From NCBI GenBank assembly GCA_006384855.1, contig VCJN01002194.1:1-64000 (forward strand): a DNA stretch of 64,000 nucleotides. Direction: 5' to 3'. Under the pieces are notes generated by a model, which was not told where the DNA came from, did not search any database, and worked only from the letters and a program-made list of their open reading frames with translations. A program made the translations under genes and the position numbers. Shown here one piece after another: positions 47,532 to 59,278 of this stretch. Every line of letters begins with the position of its first letter. Within the stretch, counting starts at the first letter, position 1. Source of the stretch: Tetraselmis striata (taxonomy: Eukaryota; Chlorophyta; Chlorodendrophyceae; Chlorodendrales; Chlorodendraceae).

Positions 47532-49073
47532 ATGAAGTACAATAAGCGCCATCGGAGCGCCGCTCGGCGCACATTGGCTGCCTGCTGGCTCGCTATTTAC
47601 TGTCTAGCGACTCCAATATTCCAGACAGGATGCACCGCACAGCCAAGCAGTAGCGGTGCTGAGGAAGTGAGGGTCGACTTGAGCGTGGCCGACCTACCGC
47701 CGGGTAAGACTTGAGCACGATCAAGAAGCTCAAATGGCCCTGGAAAACATCGGTCTCAGTTGCGAAACACTCTCATCCTCGGCGGCCCTTCATTATTCAC
47801 CATTATCATATATATAGGGCCTCGGGATGATCGTGCTCGCGAGCAGAGACTCGCTATATTCCCTGCTATATACACATGGCGAAAATGCGACGCATGAAGT
47901 GTCGTGCCCGCTGATCACGCCGTAATGACTCTTGCGCAGAGCTCCGACAGGCACTGAGAGGCGTGCTGGAGACTGTGGCAGACACATACGTCTTCGACGG
48001 AGAAAACAACGCCACGGCCCTCACGAGGAGCGTCGTTGATGCATTCGGCGGCAACCCTGCGTTCGCCGAGGGCAACGGCAGCGAAAGCCAGGACGAGCAA
48101 GCCCGCGTGCTTGCAAATACGGCCACTATGCTGCGGAACCAGTTTTTGTCCTTTATCGACGCAGGAGACTACGCGTACGGCGAGACCGTGACGCCGGCTA
48201 GGTTGCAGATGGACCTCGGGGGGGCAATCGCCGGGCTTGTGGGCAGCCATGGCGACGTCGTCACCGGGCAGGTAAGGCCAGCTGGTTGGTAGACCACGTC
48301 GTCACCAGCAGCTAGACCTACTTGTCGATTTATGACTCGTCCTGACCGCAATTAAGCGCTAGTCATATCTTGACTTATCACTGCCTGCAATGCGCTGCCA
48401 TGGTAATATTCATATGATAACTGGACTAAATCACGAACAATCACACTACGAAAACTCGCGGATGATAGCGCCATGTGTCACAAATTGTCGCAGCATTCGC
48501 TTTGCACCTACACGCAATACGCAACTTCGACAACGTATGTCTCATACATTACCAGACTCAGAAGATATACATAAACCTCAAGATCGACCAATCCATTAAG
48601 GAATATATATGCAACCTGATTAAGAAAATGAAAGGGTCGCTCCCCAGCAACGAAGCATGCATCCCTGTCCTACAAATGTAATTATGGTTTATAATCTCGA
48701 GCCACAGTCGGCATGTGGTAAAATTGCTGTTTCATATGATGTCACGGTTACTCTGACGCTAATACTAGCTGATGCGAAACGTTTTCATGCATCGGGTATG
48801 TCAGCTCACCTAGCACACTCACTCAAATCGAAGTATAATACCCATCCACATCACAGATGGCTGCAGGCATACATGTCAAAGGTCGGCAGCGTCAAACAAA
48901 TATGTATACAAAATTTCACGCGGAGAGCCCCGCTTCCCCCCCCTTTCCGCTTGGCCCAGTTTGAAGCCATGGGAGCCAAGGCCGCAGCGCTGCTGTCTGT
49001 AATCAGCAAGGCGCGCCGTGGTGAGGGCGGCGTGAACCGGCAAGACATCCTGAACGAGCTTCTATTCCTGTAA
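47532..49073 (+). CDS. Secreted or organelle-lumen protein, function unknown
   Basis: Three exons: 47532-47703, 47940-48271 and 48960-49073. They total 618 nt (205 aa) with agreeing phases (1, then 0). The N-terminus is basic, then hydrophobic (RRTLAACWLAIYCLATPIFQ). It could be an ER signal peptide or, because it starts with twin Arg, the lumen signal of a plastid protein whose transit peptide lies upstream. The mature part is helical and acidic (ELRQALRGVLETVADTYVFD; ARVLANTATMLRNQFLSF). It ends QDILNELLFL. No family is recognised. The start is the first ATG of the exon and may not be the true one. Confidence 0.6.
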
Positions 49074-49174
49074 GGCCGTCGCTCTTTTTCCTACGCTGCT
49101 CTTTCAGCCACATGTGTGTGGCCTTCCATCATGAACACAGCGCTCTCGATCAGGAAGAGCAGGGGTTAGGGTGA

Positions 49175-50360
49175 ATGGAATCACGAGACCGGATGCACAT
49201 TCATCGTATTGCACTGCAGCGGCTATTCCGCTGCCAAACTTCATCGATTCATTGCCCATGCGGAATATATGTGTTAAAACCAAAGCGGGAGAGGGTGGAC
49301 ACAGAACGGGTGACGGCATGTCCGCCGGACCAGTCGCGCACACCGAAACATGCGAATGGCTGTGCCAGGTTCTGCACCCCGCCGGTGCTGCAGCGGCCCG
49401 GCATCTCGCCCGCCGCCATCAGCCGCGGGCTGCTGGCGGTGCGTGTGGAGACCCACGCCTGCGAGCTCGACGCCCACAGGAAGCCCAAGATCCGGTGCTA
49501 CAAACCCTCGCTGCACATTGAGCACGTGCGCCCCCCCCCCCCCCCCCCCCCCCCCCCCCCTTATGTACGGGTTTTAAAACCTATACTCTAAACCCCTTCA
49601 GAAACCCTAAAACCATGATAAGCCCTAAAACATCCCCCATTCCTGCCCCAAACCTTTTCCACTTTCCACAGCTGCCAATATTTTCAGCGTACGCTCCACG
49701 ATGCTGAAGGGCATCGTCCCCCAGCATTTACTAAGAGGACTACACATGATGTGACATAGGTCAAACAGTCACACATCTCCCAGGAATACTTACCTAAGCA
49801 CAATCACCACAGGATGTGCGGAAATGTCTTAGCAACATGAAACTGTTGGTTAGGAGCTGACGGGAATCAATGCAATGTGGCGCACTTGCACACATACGGA
49901 CACAAGCATTTAGTGCCATGCACGCGTACGTTGTTGTTCCATTCACCATCTTGCATGGAGCATCCCTCTGAGGGGCGCCCGGCTGCTGCTGGCCCCCCCC
50001 CTCCTTTGCCCTGGGCGGCCGCGGCAGCACGGGCGCACCCACCACTACAAGTACATGGCGCCCACGGCGCTGGTCACCGGGCAGTGCGGGCAGGGGCTGG
50101 CCTTTGGCGCGGTGACCGAGACGGTGCTGTGGGCGGCTGGCGAGCCCGTCCGCCTGGGCTCCATCGCCGAGCTGGCTGGCCACCTGGAGGTGCCCCCCCT
50201 TTGCTCTGCTCTCCTCAGGCACCGCCTCTTCCCTCCAAGTGTCTGTCTGCACTGTTGCCGTCCTGCACATGTCTGGATACGAACCCGCTGACACCATACC
50301 CCCTTCCCTCCTCACGCGCAGCGTGAGTTCTTCCAGGCTGGGCAGGCCTTCACCGGCTGA
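49175..50360 (+). CDS. Unrecognised three-exon gene, 5' end uncertain
   Basis: The 3' part is well supported: exon 50028-50189 (phase 0 on both sides) and the last exon 50322-50360, which ends REFFQAGQAFTG-stop. The preceding exon ends at 49525 with a donor that runs into a 29-base C-tract. Its 5' limit is either an ATG at 49175 (total 183 aa) or an acceptor at 49369 with further exons upstream. Notable segments are ISRGLLAVRVETHACELDAH, HHYKYMAPTALVTGQCGQGL and FGAVTETVLWAAGEPVRLGS. No domain is recognised. Confidence 0.5.
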
Positions 50361-51025
50361 TTGCAGCAAATAGCACAGCAAAGCGCCAGCCCCCGCGGCA
50401 TCAAGAAGTGTAGTCATGCATCATGAGGGCTTACCCACTTGGGATGCGGGGATGCCCTTCATCCACCAGCCGCTCAGTGTAAGGCATCTCTCTCTGTCTC
50501 TCTCCCTCACTCTCTAAGACATGGCCTCATGGAGACGGTGTGGGCACGAATGTAGTGCCCAGCTGGGCATGCAGCGTGCTGCCGGGTGGGGATAGGGATG
50601 GGTTGGGGCCGGGGGGGGGGGGGGGGGGGGGACCATGAGGGGGCCACGGTGAGCCCTGTGGGCGTGGAGCGCGCGCTCTTCAAGCCGCCCTGTGCGACTG
50701 TGGAAGGCCTGGCGCAGGCGTGGGATCTCCGGTGTGTGGCATGGCGGCCCTATCAGCTACATGTTAGCAGAAGAGGAGCGGCTGCTGCCGGGGTGGAGGC
50801 TCATCCGCGGCTGTAAGCTTGACCCGATATGCTGCGTGTCAGCCCCCCCCCCCCCCCCCTGTTCCCGCCCCTCTGTGCCTATCGTGGCCATAGGCGCCTA
50901 CGTCCGGGGCAGGGCCGCCTGCAGCCGGGGGCTGAAGCAGCGGGCAGGACTCGCGATGAATGAATGGTTGACAGCTGCATCCGTACCCGGGCCCTGGCTA
51001 CTAGTGTCGGGTGGCGACCACGGCG
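50361..51025. other. Gap with a possible orphan exon
   Basis: On the plus strand 50719-50814 is open (ISGVWHGGPISYMLAEEERL) between an acceptor-like GGCGCAG and a donor-like GTAAGC followed by a C-tract. It could be an exon of an unidentified gene, but no neighbour exon fits. A G-tract lies at about 50611-50631. Confidence 0.3.
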
Positions 51026-51639
51026 CTAGAGTTCATCTCGCCCCGAGATGTGCGGCCCCGAGCCGCCGCCCGCCATGTTGGACATCAGCCATAGGCCGAT
51101 GGTCACCGCCGCCGCGAGGCCGATGGCCGCGATCGCAACCACCTGCGCACCGGGTGGATAGGTGGTGGTGAGGGGGGGGGGGGGGGGGGGGCTCAGCTGG
51201 AGCTGCATGGGTTCTCGGGTCTGGTGGCTCTGGTCAGGACAAGAGCTGCCTGCAGCAGCCTCGATGGTGCTCAATTAGTACGCACGAGTGGTCCGCCGAG
51301 AGTGGTCCGGCTCGGTACGCACGAGTTGTAGCCGGGCACCACATTGGTCCCACGCCGATATGAGCAGTAGAGGCGCGGGCTGCTGCGTGCCGCCGCGTTC
51401 AACCGTGCACCCTCCCCCCCCCCCCGCCCCCCCCCCCCCCCCCCCGCCCCCGGGGGGGGCGCGGTTGAGAGACCGCATCAGCCGGCGGCGAAGCCTCGAT
51501 AAAGCCCCCCCTCAGCTACGCAAACTTTAAGGACCCGGGGTATAAACTATCACGAGAAGCAAACGGCGCCGCCTGGGCAGAGGCGCCCGAAGGGAAGGGG
51601 GTGCACCTGCGCCGCGTTGCTCTGCTTCTCGTCCGCCAT
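51026..51639 (-). CDS. 49-residue single-pass membrane protein with GRDEL end
   Basis: Two exons, both phase 0: 51639-51607 (MADEKQSNAAQ) and 51142-51026. The second exon encodes one hydrophobic helix (VVAIAAIGLAAAVTIGLWLM), a Gly-rich linker and a C-terminal GRDEL. RDEL resembles KDEL/HDEL-type ER retrieval signals if the C-terminus is lumenal, but the topology is unknown. The intron starts GTGCAC, contains a sense-strand C-tract near its 3' end and a mixed G/C block near 51410-51460, and ends GTGCGCAG. No family is recognised. The gene was too short for simple reading-frame detection, so it rests on the splice fit alone. Confidence 0.5.
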
Positions 51640-52421
51640 CCGGGGGGTTGGGCTTTCTTGCTAGGAGATTGGCCCTGTGCCCGACAACTGTTGTGGCGAG
51701 TCGGACCGAAAAGCCTCAACGCCAGCAACTGGCCGCTAGGGTTGCAAGCGGAGGGCTGGTTGGCTGGTTGGCTGGATATGCTGGGACTATTTAGACGGGA
51801 GGCCGCGCTGCGCGGTTGTTGGCGCCGCGTCGCGTAGGAGGCCGCGCCGTCGTCCGCGCGGGCGAGGCGCGGGGGTAGTGGTTGATGATGAGGCGCGCGC
51901 GCCGATAGTGGTGACAAAACACCGGTAACTTCGGTAACTTCGTGCACCGTGCACGGTAACTTCGGACATCGTGCACAGACGAACTATTTAGATTTAAAGT
52001 TCCTTAGTACTTTGGTTCCCATATTACCGCTTCGGTCCTCATCTCTCCTCATCGCGTCGACGTCGTCCGCCGGCGGGACGAGCCTGCCAGCCAGCAGTAC
52101 CAGTACAAGGTACAGTACCTGATGCCGGCGCTGCCCTCGAGTTTGGCACTGGCTGTACCAGAAGCACGAGAGATCGGCTCTTCGGCTTCTCCACCCTGGT
52201 ACTCCGCACAGCTCAGCCAAGGTGGGGTAGCAGTGAACGCCGAGTCAGCTACTCGTCCGCCCTGCAGGTGGCACTCACCCCCGGCGCAGCGATCCCGCTT
52301 CAGGCCGGTCCACCTGGGCCTTCACGCGGCGGCAGCGCGCCCTGGACCGGTTGTACGACGGGGTAGAGGCAGCCGCGAGTGGGCGCGCGGGGCAGTGCGC
52401 GAAGCCGACGCCGGCGCCGGC
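51640..52421. promoter_or_regulatory. Divergent region upstream of RER1 and the 49-aa gene
   Basis: A 0.8-kb gap between divergent starts. A short tandem GTAACTTCG motif (about 51925-51965) and GTGCACCGTGCACGG near 51943 are visible. Function unknown. Confidence 0.45.
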
Positions 52422-53282
52422 ATGGACGCGGACAGCGGCGCGGCCGGTGGCGGCGGGGCCTTGCCGCCCGCGGTGGCCAAGCTGGAGGCGCTGCAGGCCA
52501 AGGCGGGGCAGCGGCTGCAGGCCGCGCTGGACGCCAGCACGCCGCACATCGCGGGCCGCTGGGCCGGCTGGGGCGCCCTCGTCCTGCTCTACCTGCTGCG
52601 CGTCACGCTGCTGCGCGGCTTCTACATCGTCACCTACGGCCTCGGCATCTACAACCTCAACCTGGTGCTGGGCTTCCTGTCGCCGCAGATCGACCCGGAG
52701 ACGGAGGGCCCCGAGCTGCCCACCAAGAGCGACCAGGAGTTCAAGCCCTTTGTGCGCCGGCTGCCCGAGTTCAAGTTCTGGTGCGCGGCTCCTCACTTTT
52801 ATTTGATTGCTATTTCTAAGCCAGTATTCATTTCACTGACAACAGAACGCGGGGCTGACCTCACGTCCCCCTCCCCGTCCCGGCAGGTGGTCCTCCCTGA
52901 AGTCCTTCCTGACTGGGCTGGTCATGACGCTGTTCCCCGTGTTCGACGTGCCCGTCTTTTGGCCCATCCTGCTGCTCTACTTCATCGTGCTGCTGTCCAT
53001 CACGATGAAGCGCCAGATCAAGCACATGATCAAGTACAAGTACGTGCCGTGGTCCGCGGGCAAGAAGGTGGGCCGCCGCCCCCGCCCTCCTCATACCCCT
53101 TTTGCTCCCCATCACCCGCCTTCGCCTTCCGGCCGCGAATGGCCTGAAAGGCACCGCGCTTTACCACGATGCCAGCCGGATGAGAGCTGCGGGGGAACGG
53201 GGTACCTCCTCCCTAAGTCGGTAGTAGAGGCAGTGCACAGTGCCCATTGCTCTCGGAGGCGTCGCATGCTCCAGGGGGTGCA

Positions 53283-53317
<35 letters not shown>

Positions 53318-53684
53318 GGCTCTGTGCATGGGGTCAATGCTGCCACATGTCCGGCCTTATGACTCGAACATAGAGGGGTATCTTTTGCGACAAGTAGAGA
53401 GGGAGAGAGAGAGAGCGGGAGAGAGCGAGAGAGTTGGTGTGTTATAGAGCGAGGGAGAGAGTGAGAGAGCGAGGGTGAGTGAGTGAGGGGGGAGGAGGGA
53501 GAGAGAAAGAGTGAGGGAGGGGAGGGGAGGAAGAGGGAGAGAGAGTGAGAGAGAGAGAGGCTTGAGGGATGCGAGAGGATGGTGTGCAGCTGGCGCGCCA
53601 GGCTGACCGCTCCCTTTTTCTTGGCGTGGGGCGCAGAAATACGTGGGCGGCGAGGGGAAGAGGCCCAAGGGCAGCGCGGAATGA
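52422..53684 (+). CDS. RER1: RER1, retrieval receptor for ER membrane proteins
   Basis: Golgi membrane protein that returns escaped ER membrane proteins through COPI vesicles. Three exons: 52422-52780, 52887-53067 and 53637-53684. They total 588 nt (195 aa), the normal length of the family. Diagnostic segments are [55 protein letters not shown] and [16 protein letters not shown]. Four membrane segments are expected. The last exon is tiny ([15 protein letters not shown]) and lies after a 569-bp intron that includes a 33-base G-tract and a GA-rich run. Phases agree throughout. Confidence 0.96.
53397..53572 (+). repeat. GA-rich polypurine run in RER1 intron 2
   Basis: Degenerate (GA)n on the coding strand, ending about 65 bp before the last RER1 exon. 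Long purine runs of this kind can form triplex structures. Confidence 0.85.
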
Positions 53685-53982
53685 GGGGTGCCGCCGCGCC
53701 GGCTGGCTCCCTTGGCGAGGCACTCTGCGGCTGCGCTAACCCTAAACCCGCAAGGGAGAGGCGACAGGATGGTGTCTTGGGAGGGGTGGGGGGCGCTGTA
53801 AGCAGTCCATGGCCCGTCCTTTGCCATCATCCATCGCCAGCCAGAGGAGCGCCGTCAGAAGCGGTTTGTTGCGGGGCGGCGAGGGGGGGCAGAGGGCATT
53901 CCAAGGTGGAAATGTATGCACGCCAGCGTTGTGTGGCGCTTGGGGAGACCGTGCGGCAGGAGCGGCTGCTATGTATAGTGGC

Positions 53983-54013
<31 letters not shown>

Positions 54014-55546
54014 GGCTGCTTTTGCGTCCTCCACATCGGACCTGGCATGGAAACACCTGAGCAGCGCCAACTGAGCTCTACGAAGCGCACTAGCCGGGAG
54101 CATATACCCCCCCCCCCCCCCCCCCTGTCCCATTCCCCGCTGGCCCTGCTGCGCAGCCGCAGCTTAGCAATGGGGCCCAAATAGAGGCAGACAGGGAGCG
54201 AGGTGAGTGTCTGTTGGTGGTGGTGGACGCGGGGCGGGGGGGGGGGGGGAAGGGGGGAGGGCTTTGGACGGATTAATAGAAAAGACAAGCACTTCGGAGC
54301 GCTTCGCGGATGCTGGCTGCCACGTGGTCTCCGGACGGAGACCCCGCATGGGTGCCTGAGGAGCGGCCCTCCCTGCAGCAGGATGTCCCCCCCCTCCCCT
54401 TTGGGTAAGTCAGCAGGGTCGGCCGCAGGTTGGGGGCGGCACTCGGCCTAGTGGTGGCGCTCGAGGCCATCGCTTTGTGCCCCGTCCGCCCATATTTGAC
54501 ATGCAAGCGTAAGGCCGCTTTTTGAGCGCTGGCGTTTTAGTTTGAGGTCTGTCTGCTGGGGGAGGGGTCAGGGTCGGCGGCATGGAGAGGCGGCCGAACT
54601 GTCCACACGTGACAGCATGGCGGAGGTGGTGGTGGTGGCCGGGCCGCTGTGTCTTTTTAATGGGGCACGAGGCCGCGCCCCCGCACGCTCTCATGCTCTG
54701 GGCGGCAGCTCGAGTGCGTGAGGAGATCCTCAGGAGGCTGGGCTGGGGGCAGCGCCCTTGGCGGAGATACTGGGGGCCGCCGGCTTGCTTCACAGAACTG
54801 GGCTTCCCATCTGACTCACCTACAATGATTGGTGAGGACAACCAGGCATGCATCATCCTGGGACCAGAGTACCACCCGCCGCCTCGGCAAACCTCGCAGT
54901 CGCAGATTGACATCGCCCCCACGCGGCCCGCACAATTCAACCGGACTGCGTTCCGTGAACGCCAAGGCGTGCGGTCGTGGCGGCGCGGTGTTACGAGGAC
55001 CCGGTGGCAGGATGTTGCATCGTTACAACTATGCGCTTGGACAGGCCGGGCGCGCTTCACCCACCTGCGCTGACACATGCCGAAACGAGCACAGAACGCC
55101 GCACCCCAAGTGGCGCTTTCCCTTGCCCCCCCCCCCCCCCCCCCCCCCCGCCCCCCACCGCCTCCCGGCCCTTTCCAGCCCAGGGACAGGACATCTGCCC
55201 CCATCAGGGACTTCCGATGGGGCATGTTATTAGGGAACGCAGCAGACTGACAGCGCAGCCATGAGAGTGTGTTGATGGCGCAAGTAGAGCGTGGCTGCTA
55301 CGCGGCGCCCTGAACCCGGGGGGGGGGGGGGGGGGGGGGGCTCTCCCCGGGTGAGGAAGGCAGGCCGTTGGCTGCAGGGTCAAGTGGACGGAGAAAGTGG
55401 ACGGAGAAAGGGGTATGTGCATTACAGCCGGCATGCCCTCCTGGGGGGGGGGGGGTGGGGGGTAGGCCGCAGGGCCAGGGGCGGCAGCCATCCTGGCGCA
55501 CACGGCCTGGGTTGCGGGCTGGCGGACAGGAGGGCGGGCGTGGGGT
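53685..55546. other. Intergenic between two convergent genes
   Basis: Both flanking genes end here. The stretch holds several homopolymers on the plus strand (G at about 53980-54007, 54237-54249 and 55319-55340; C at about 54108-54125 and 55127-55157). No coding structure was found. Confidence 0.5.
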
Positions 55547-56538
55547 CTAGTGCAGCGCGGCGACGTGCTTGGACAGCGTGTCCTTGGCCTCCGTCACCTT
55601 GGCCTCGTACTGCGGCGTGGCGCCCTCCATCTCGCGCACCTTCTTGGTGCTCTCCTGCCGGGGCGTTCAACACAGACATGCGAGAGCTAAACAAGTAGAC
55701 GTATACGGCCGGAAGTAAATCAATGCCTGCATGAGCCATCCTATCATGCCACCCACAATCCCACATTCGCATGAGGGTGGCTGGACCTCTCACATCCATA
55801 TTCGCGCCTGGACATCACCACCCTCGTAGAACCTAGCCGGTAGAGAGCCGTACCTACACGCTGTCCACCCCCCGCCCCCCATCCCCTCCACTGCCTTACA
55901 CACTGCCCTCTCCCGCGCCACATCCAGATCGGCTGTATGCCAGCGGCTGCCCCCCTCACCTGGATGGCCGCCGAGGCGGCGGTGATCTTGTGCGCCTCAT
56001 TCTTGATGGCCTGCAGGTGCGCCATGAGGTCTGCCTCCGCCTCGCCCACCTTGCCCTCCAGCACGCTCGTGTACTTGCGCGCATCCTGCGCCCGCCCGGC
56101 ACCCAGGCGACCTCAGGCCACCCGCCCGGCGCCACAGGAGCCCACAACGCCCGCGACCCGTGGGAGAGAAGCGACGGGAGCGGCGCCATCGGACAAAGGC
56201 ACGGAGGCGTGTATAGGTACTAAATCACACTGCCGTCATATGTTTCCAGTTTAATTGCGCTGCTTTGCTGAGGGTGCTTGGAAGGCAGTAAGGAGGCGGC
56301 GAGCGCGAAGCAGCTAGGAATTCCGACGTTCTTACTTCCCATAGAAGGTTGGTGGGTAGGAAGGTGGGTAAGGGGAGGGTGGGGGGGGGGGCACCTTGGT
56401 GTGGAAGTAGTGGTGGGTGCACTCCACAAAGAACATGCCGCAGCCCACGTAGACCATGACCTGCTCCAGCGGCTTGCTGCTGCCCGTCACGATGTACTTA
56501 TCGCGGTATGCCCGCAGGGCGCCCCTGAGGAAGGACAT
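55547..56538 (-). CDS. 125-residue protein, membrane segment plus coiled coil
   Basis: Three exons, all phase 0: 56538-56395, 56085-55960 and 55654-55547, giving 125 aa. The N-terminal exon has a short amphipathic start (MSFLRGALRAYRDKYIVTGS) and a weakly hydrophobic segment (VMVYVGCGMFFVECTHHYF). The other two exons are charged and helical (YTSVLEGKVGEAEADLMAHL; QYEAKVTEAKDTLSKHVAAL). Size and layout recall small accessory subunits of mitochondrial complexes such as the ATP synthase membrane part, but no family could be confirmed. The first intron starts GTGCC and runs into a C-tract. Confidence 0.65.
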
Positions 56539-57361
56539 CGTGCGGCTAGGTGGTGTGGTGTGTTGGCTCCCGCGTGCGGAATATTATTAGGGCAAAGCGC
56601 GCGCGCACGCCTCGCTGCTCAGGCCGCTGTTGGCCGGTCCGGCCGGCACCGCGGGCCGCGACGGATGGTGATTCCAGGGATGCGGGGGGCCGCTGACGGC
56701 GAAAAGGCGAGCTTGCGTAGAGGACGGGTTTGCCGAGAAGGACGCCGACCGGATAGGCCGCACGCTGCTGGCTTGGGTCGGTGGACGCGCGACGATGGCC
56801 TGCAGCACGGCCCAGCACGGCACGTGCGCGCTCGGGCCTGATCGTGTAACAGAGTCCGCCGCGCGCGCCGCCAGATCAAAAGATATGTACCCAGGTACCT
56901 AAGATTGAAATTGTAACACTGAAGTGATGTGCGCGCGCCCGTCCCGGACCTTCCTTTGAAATTGGTGATCCGCCAGCATCGCTGTCGTCGCCCTGCGCGC
57001 CGCCGACCGGCGCCCGAGAAATGGTCGCGTCAGTGGCGGGCGCGCCGATCTGTCGTCAGCGCGGACGACGCAAACCCATCTGCAGCAGTAATCGCTACCG
57101 TCGCCGCCCCCTCCTCCTCCGCCGCCCGACCCCGGCCGAATTCCCCCATAAAGGTCAGTGGGAGGCCAGGCAGCGGCGAAGCGGGCGGCGTCCCGCATGT
57201 ATTTGTGCCATCTGTGGCGACAGCTCTGCCGCAGGTCGCTCGCCCCCGGTTGGTCGGCGCTCAGCCGCCGCCGCTTACTCCCGCCGCCTCCGCCCAGTAC
57301 GCGCGCACCCCGCCGCGGGCTGCGCGGCGGGCGACCGGCGGTGGCTAGCAGCGGCGCGGGC
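56539..57361. promoter_or_regulatory. Divergent region upstream of TRM5 and the 125-aa gene
   Basis: A 0.8-kb GC-rich gap between divergent starts. Frames here lack splice or family support. Confidence 0.45.
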
Positions 57362-58761
57362 ATGGCGACTGCCGACGGCGGGCCGCCCGCGGCGCCTCTG
57401 ATCGACCGCAGCCGGTTCGACTCGACGGTCCGGCTGCCCGCGCTGCGCGTTCCGCTGAAGCAGACGCAGTCGTGGATGACCAAGCTGCGCGGGTGAGCAC
57501 CAGTTGGGCCCGAGGGCCCAGGCGCTACCCCTCGCCCCCTTGCCAGTACGAATACATACACTTCTTCTTTTCAGTGTGCTCGTGCTCCCTCTGGAGGGCA
57601 TTCTTACGGAGACCTGTATATTCACCGAGCTCGCTATATCACTATATTTAACAAATCGGTTTCGGTCCAAGCCGATGACGGCCTTAAAACCGATTGACTG
57701 TCTTCATTGGGTATAGCAAACTGAGACCACCAGAGAACTCGCGGGCGAGCCTGGGCATCTGTGTTCCAAATACGCGTATGAATTTGAACAACGCGTAGCT
57801 GCACGGGGGCTTTGGGGGCGGGAGGGTGCCCGGGCAGCCTGAACCGACGACCATCCCGACCGGCCCATCCGGCCGCCGCCTGGACCTGAGGAGACACGCG
57901 CCTGCGGGAGTTCGTACACGCTTGCCATCCGCTTGGTTCCGGTATTCCGCTGAGCTCAGGCGACGCAAGTGCCACATTCCGCACAGCCGCCGCTCCTCTC
58001 CCTGCCCGCGCCAGCATCCCCCCCTCCCCCCCCCCCCCGCTCTGGTTGCTGGCGCCCATCCAGGGGGGGGGAATGGGGGGGGGGGGCAGCTCACCTGCTA
58101 ACGCCGGCGCGCCGCGGACGCTCGCTCAGGTACACGCTGAACAAGCCGCGCATGAAGTGCGTCCTGCACGACAGCGGCAGCGCGGCGCACCGCCTGCTGC
58201 TGCTGTCGGACACCCTGGCGGACAGCGGTGCGCCCCCCTTGCCCCCCCCCCCCCCCCCCCCTCCCGGGTAAGTTAGTGCGAGTACCGCCGCCGCTTGCCT
58301 GGCGGTCCCTAGTCTCGGGTGTTTTATGAGGGCGAGGCATGGCACACACCCGGTCGGTTCGGGAACAGAAGGTCATGCCCCGTCACTCCGGTTCCTCTTT
58401 TTGGGGTGAGAAGGAACACCGCGGGCCAGAGGGGCAGTGGGGCAGCAGTGGGCAGAGGCACGTGCCGGGTATAGCTGCTGAAGAAAGTGGGGGCGGGGGT
58501 TGCCGCTGGTTGCTTGCCGCGCACAAGGGCTGGAGGGGCTGCCGGCGGCGCTGCGGGAGGAGCTGCAGCGGGAGGCGGTGGAGCTGACGGAGCACGAGCT
58601 CCGCATCGGCTACGACTACTGGTCCGCCGACCACGTGCTCAAGGCCCTCCTGCCCCCCGGCGCCGAGGTGCCCTCCTCCTTCGAGAGCATCGGCCACATC
58701 GCGCACCTCAACCTGCGCGAGGAGCTGCTGCCGCACAAGCGCGTCATCGGCCAGGCGAGCG

Positions 58762-58792
<31 letters not shown>

Positions 58793-59246
58793 CACCACCA
58801 TCCTCCTCACTGGGATGATGGCATGACCCTGACCATGACCATACCCTGCCATTCGATGGGGTCTACGCGTCAACACCACGGAACGGCGCTGCAGCGGCAG
58901 CCCCTATCCGCGCAGAATTTGTGCCGTATTCCATTTTGGAAAGTAAAATAGCATGTGGAGATCTATGGCTGCTGCTGCATGCCATGCCATGCCATGCCAT
59001 GCCATGCCATGTGATGTGATGTGATGTGTGATATGTGTGTTCGAAAGGGTCGACAGCCTCCCCCCGACCCCCCTCGGTCCCACCCCCAACCCGTCCGCCT
59101 TACTCTCCGCAATGGGCAGACATGTATATATGTAATATATGTGAGTAGTATATATATGTCAGTAGTATATATATATATATATGTACATATATGGTATATA
59201 TATATATATGGTTTATGTATATATGTCTATGTATATTAGATATAAC

Positions 59247-59278
<32 letters not shown>

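Noticed and set aside
51026-51274. An 82-residue frame including the GRDEL exon read from 51274
   Set aside because: Its first codon is TTG directly after a stop, and it reads through the C-tract. Splicing the exon to MADEKQSNAAQ fits phase and start better.
51395-51475. Hairpin formed by TTCAACCG and CGGTTGAG around the C/G block
   Set aside because: Arms of about seven bases around a homopolymer are likely by chance in this GC-rich stretch.
53736-53755. Interstitial telomere repeat (CTAACCCTAAACCC)
   Set aside because: Only one or two units. Similar AGGGTTT fragments occur singly at several places and form no array.
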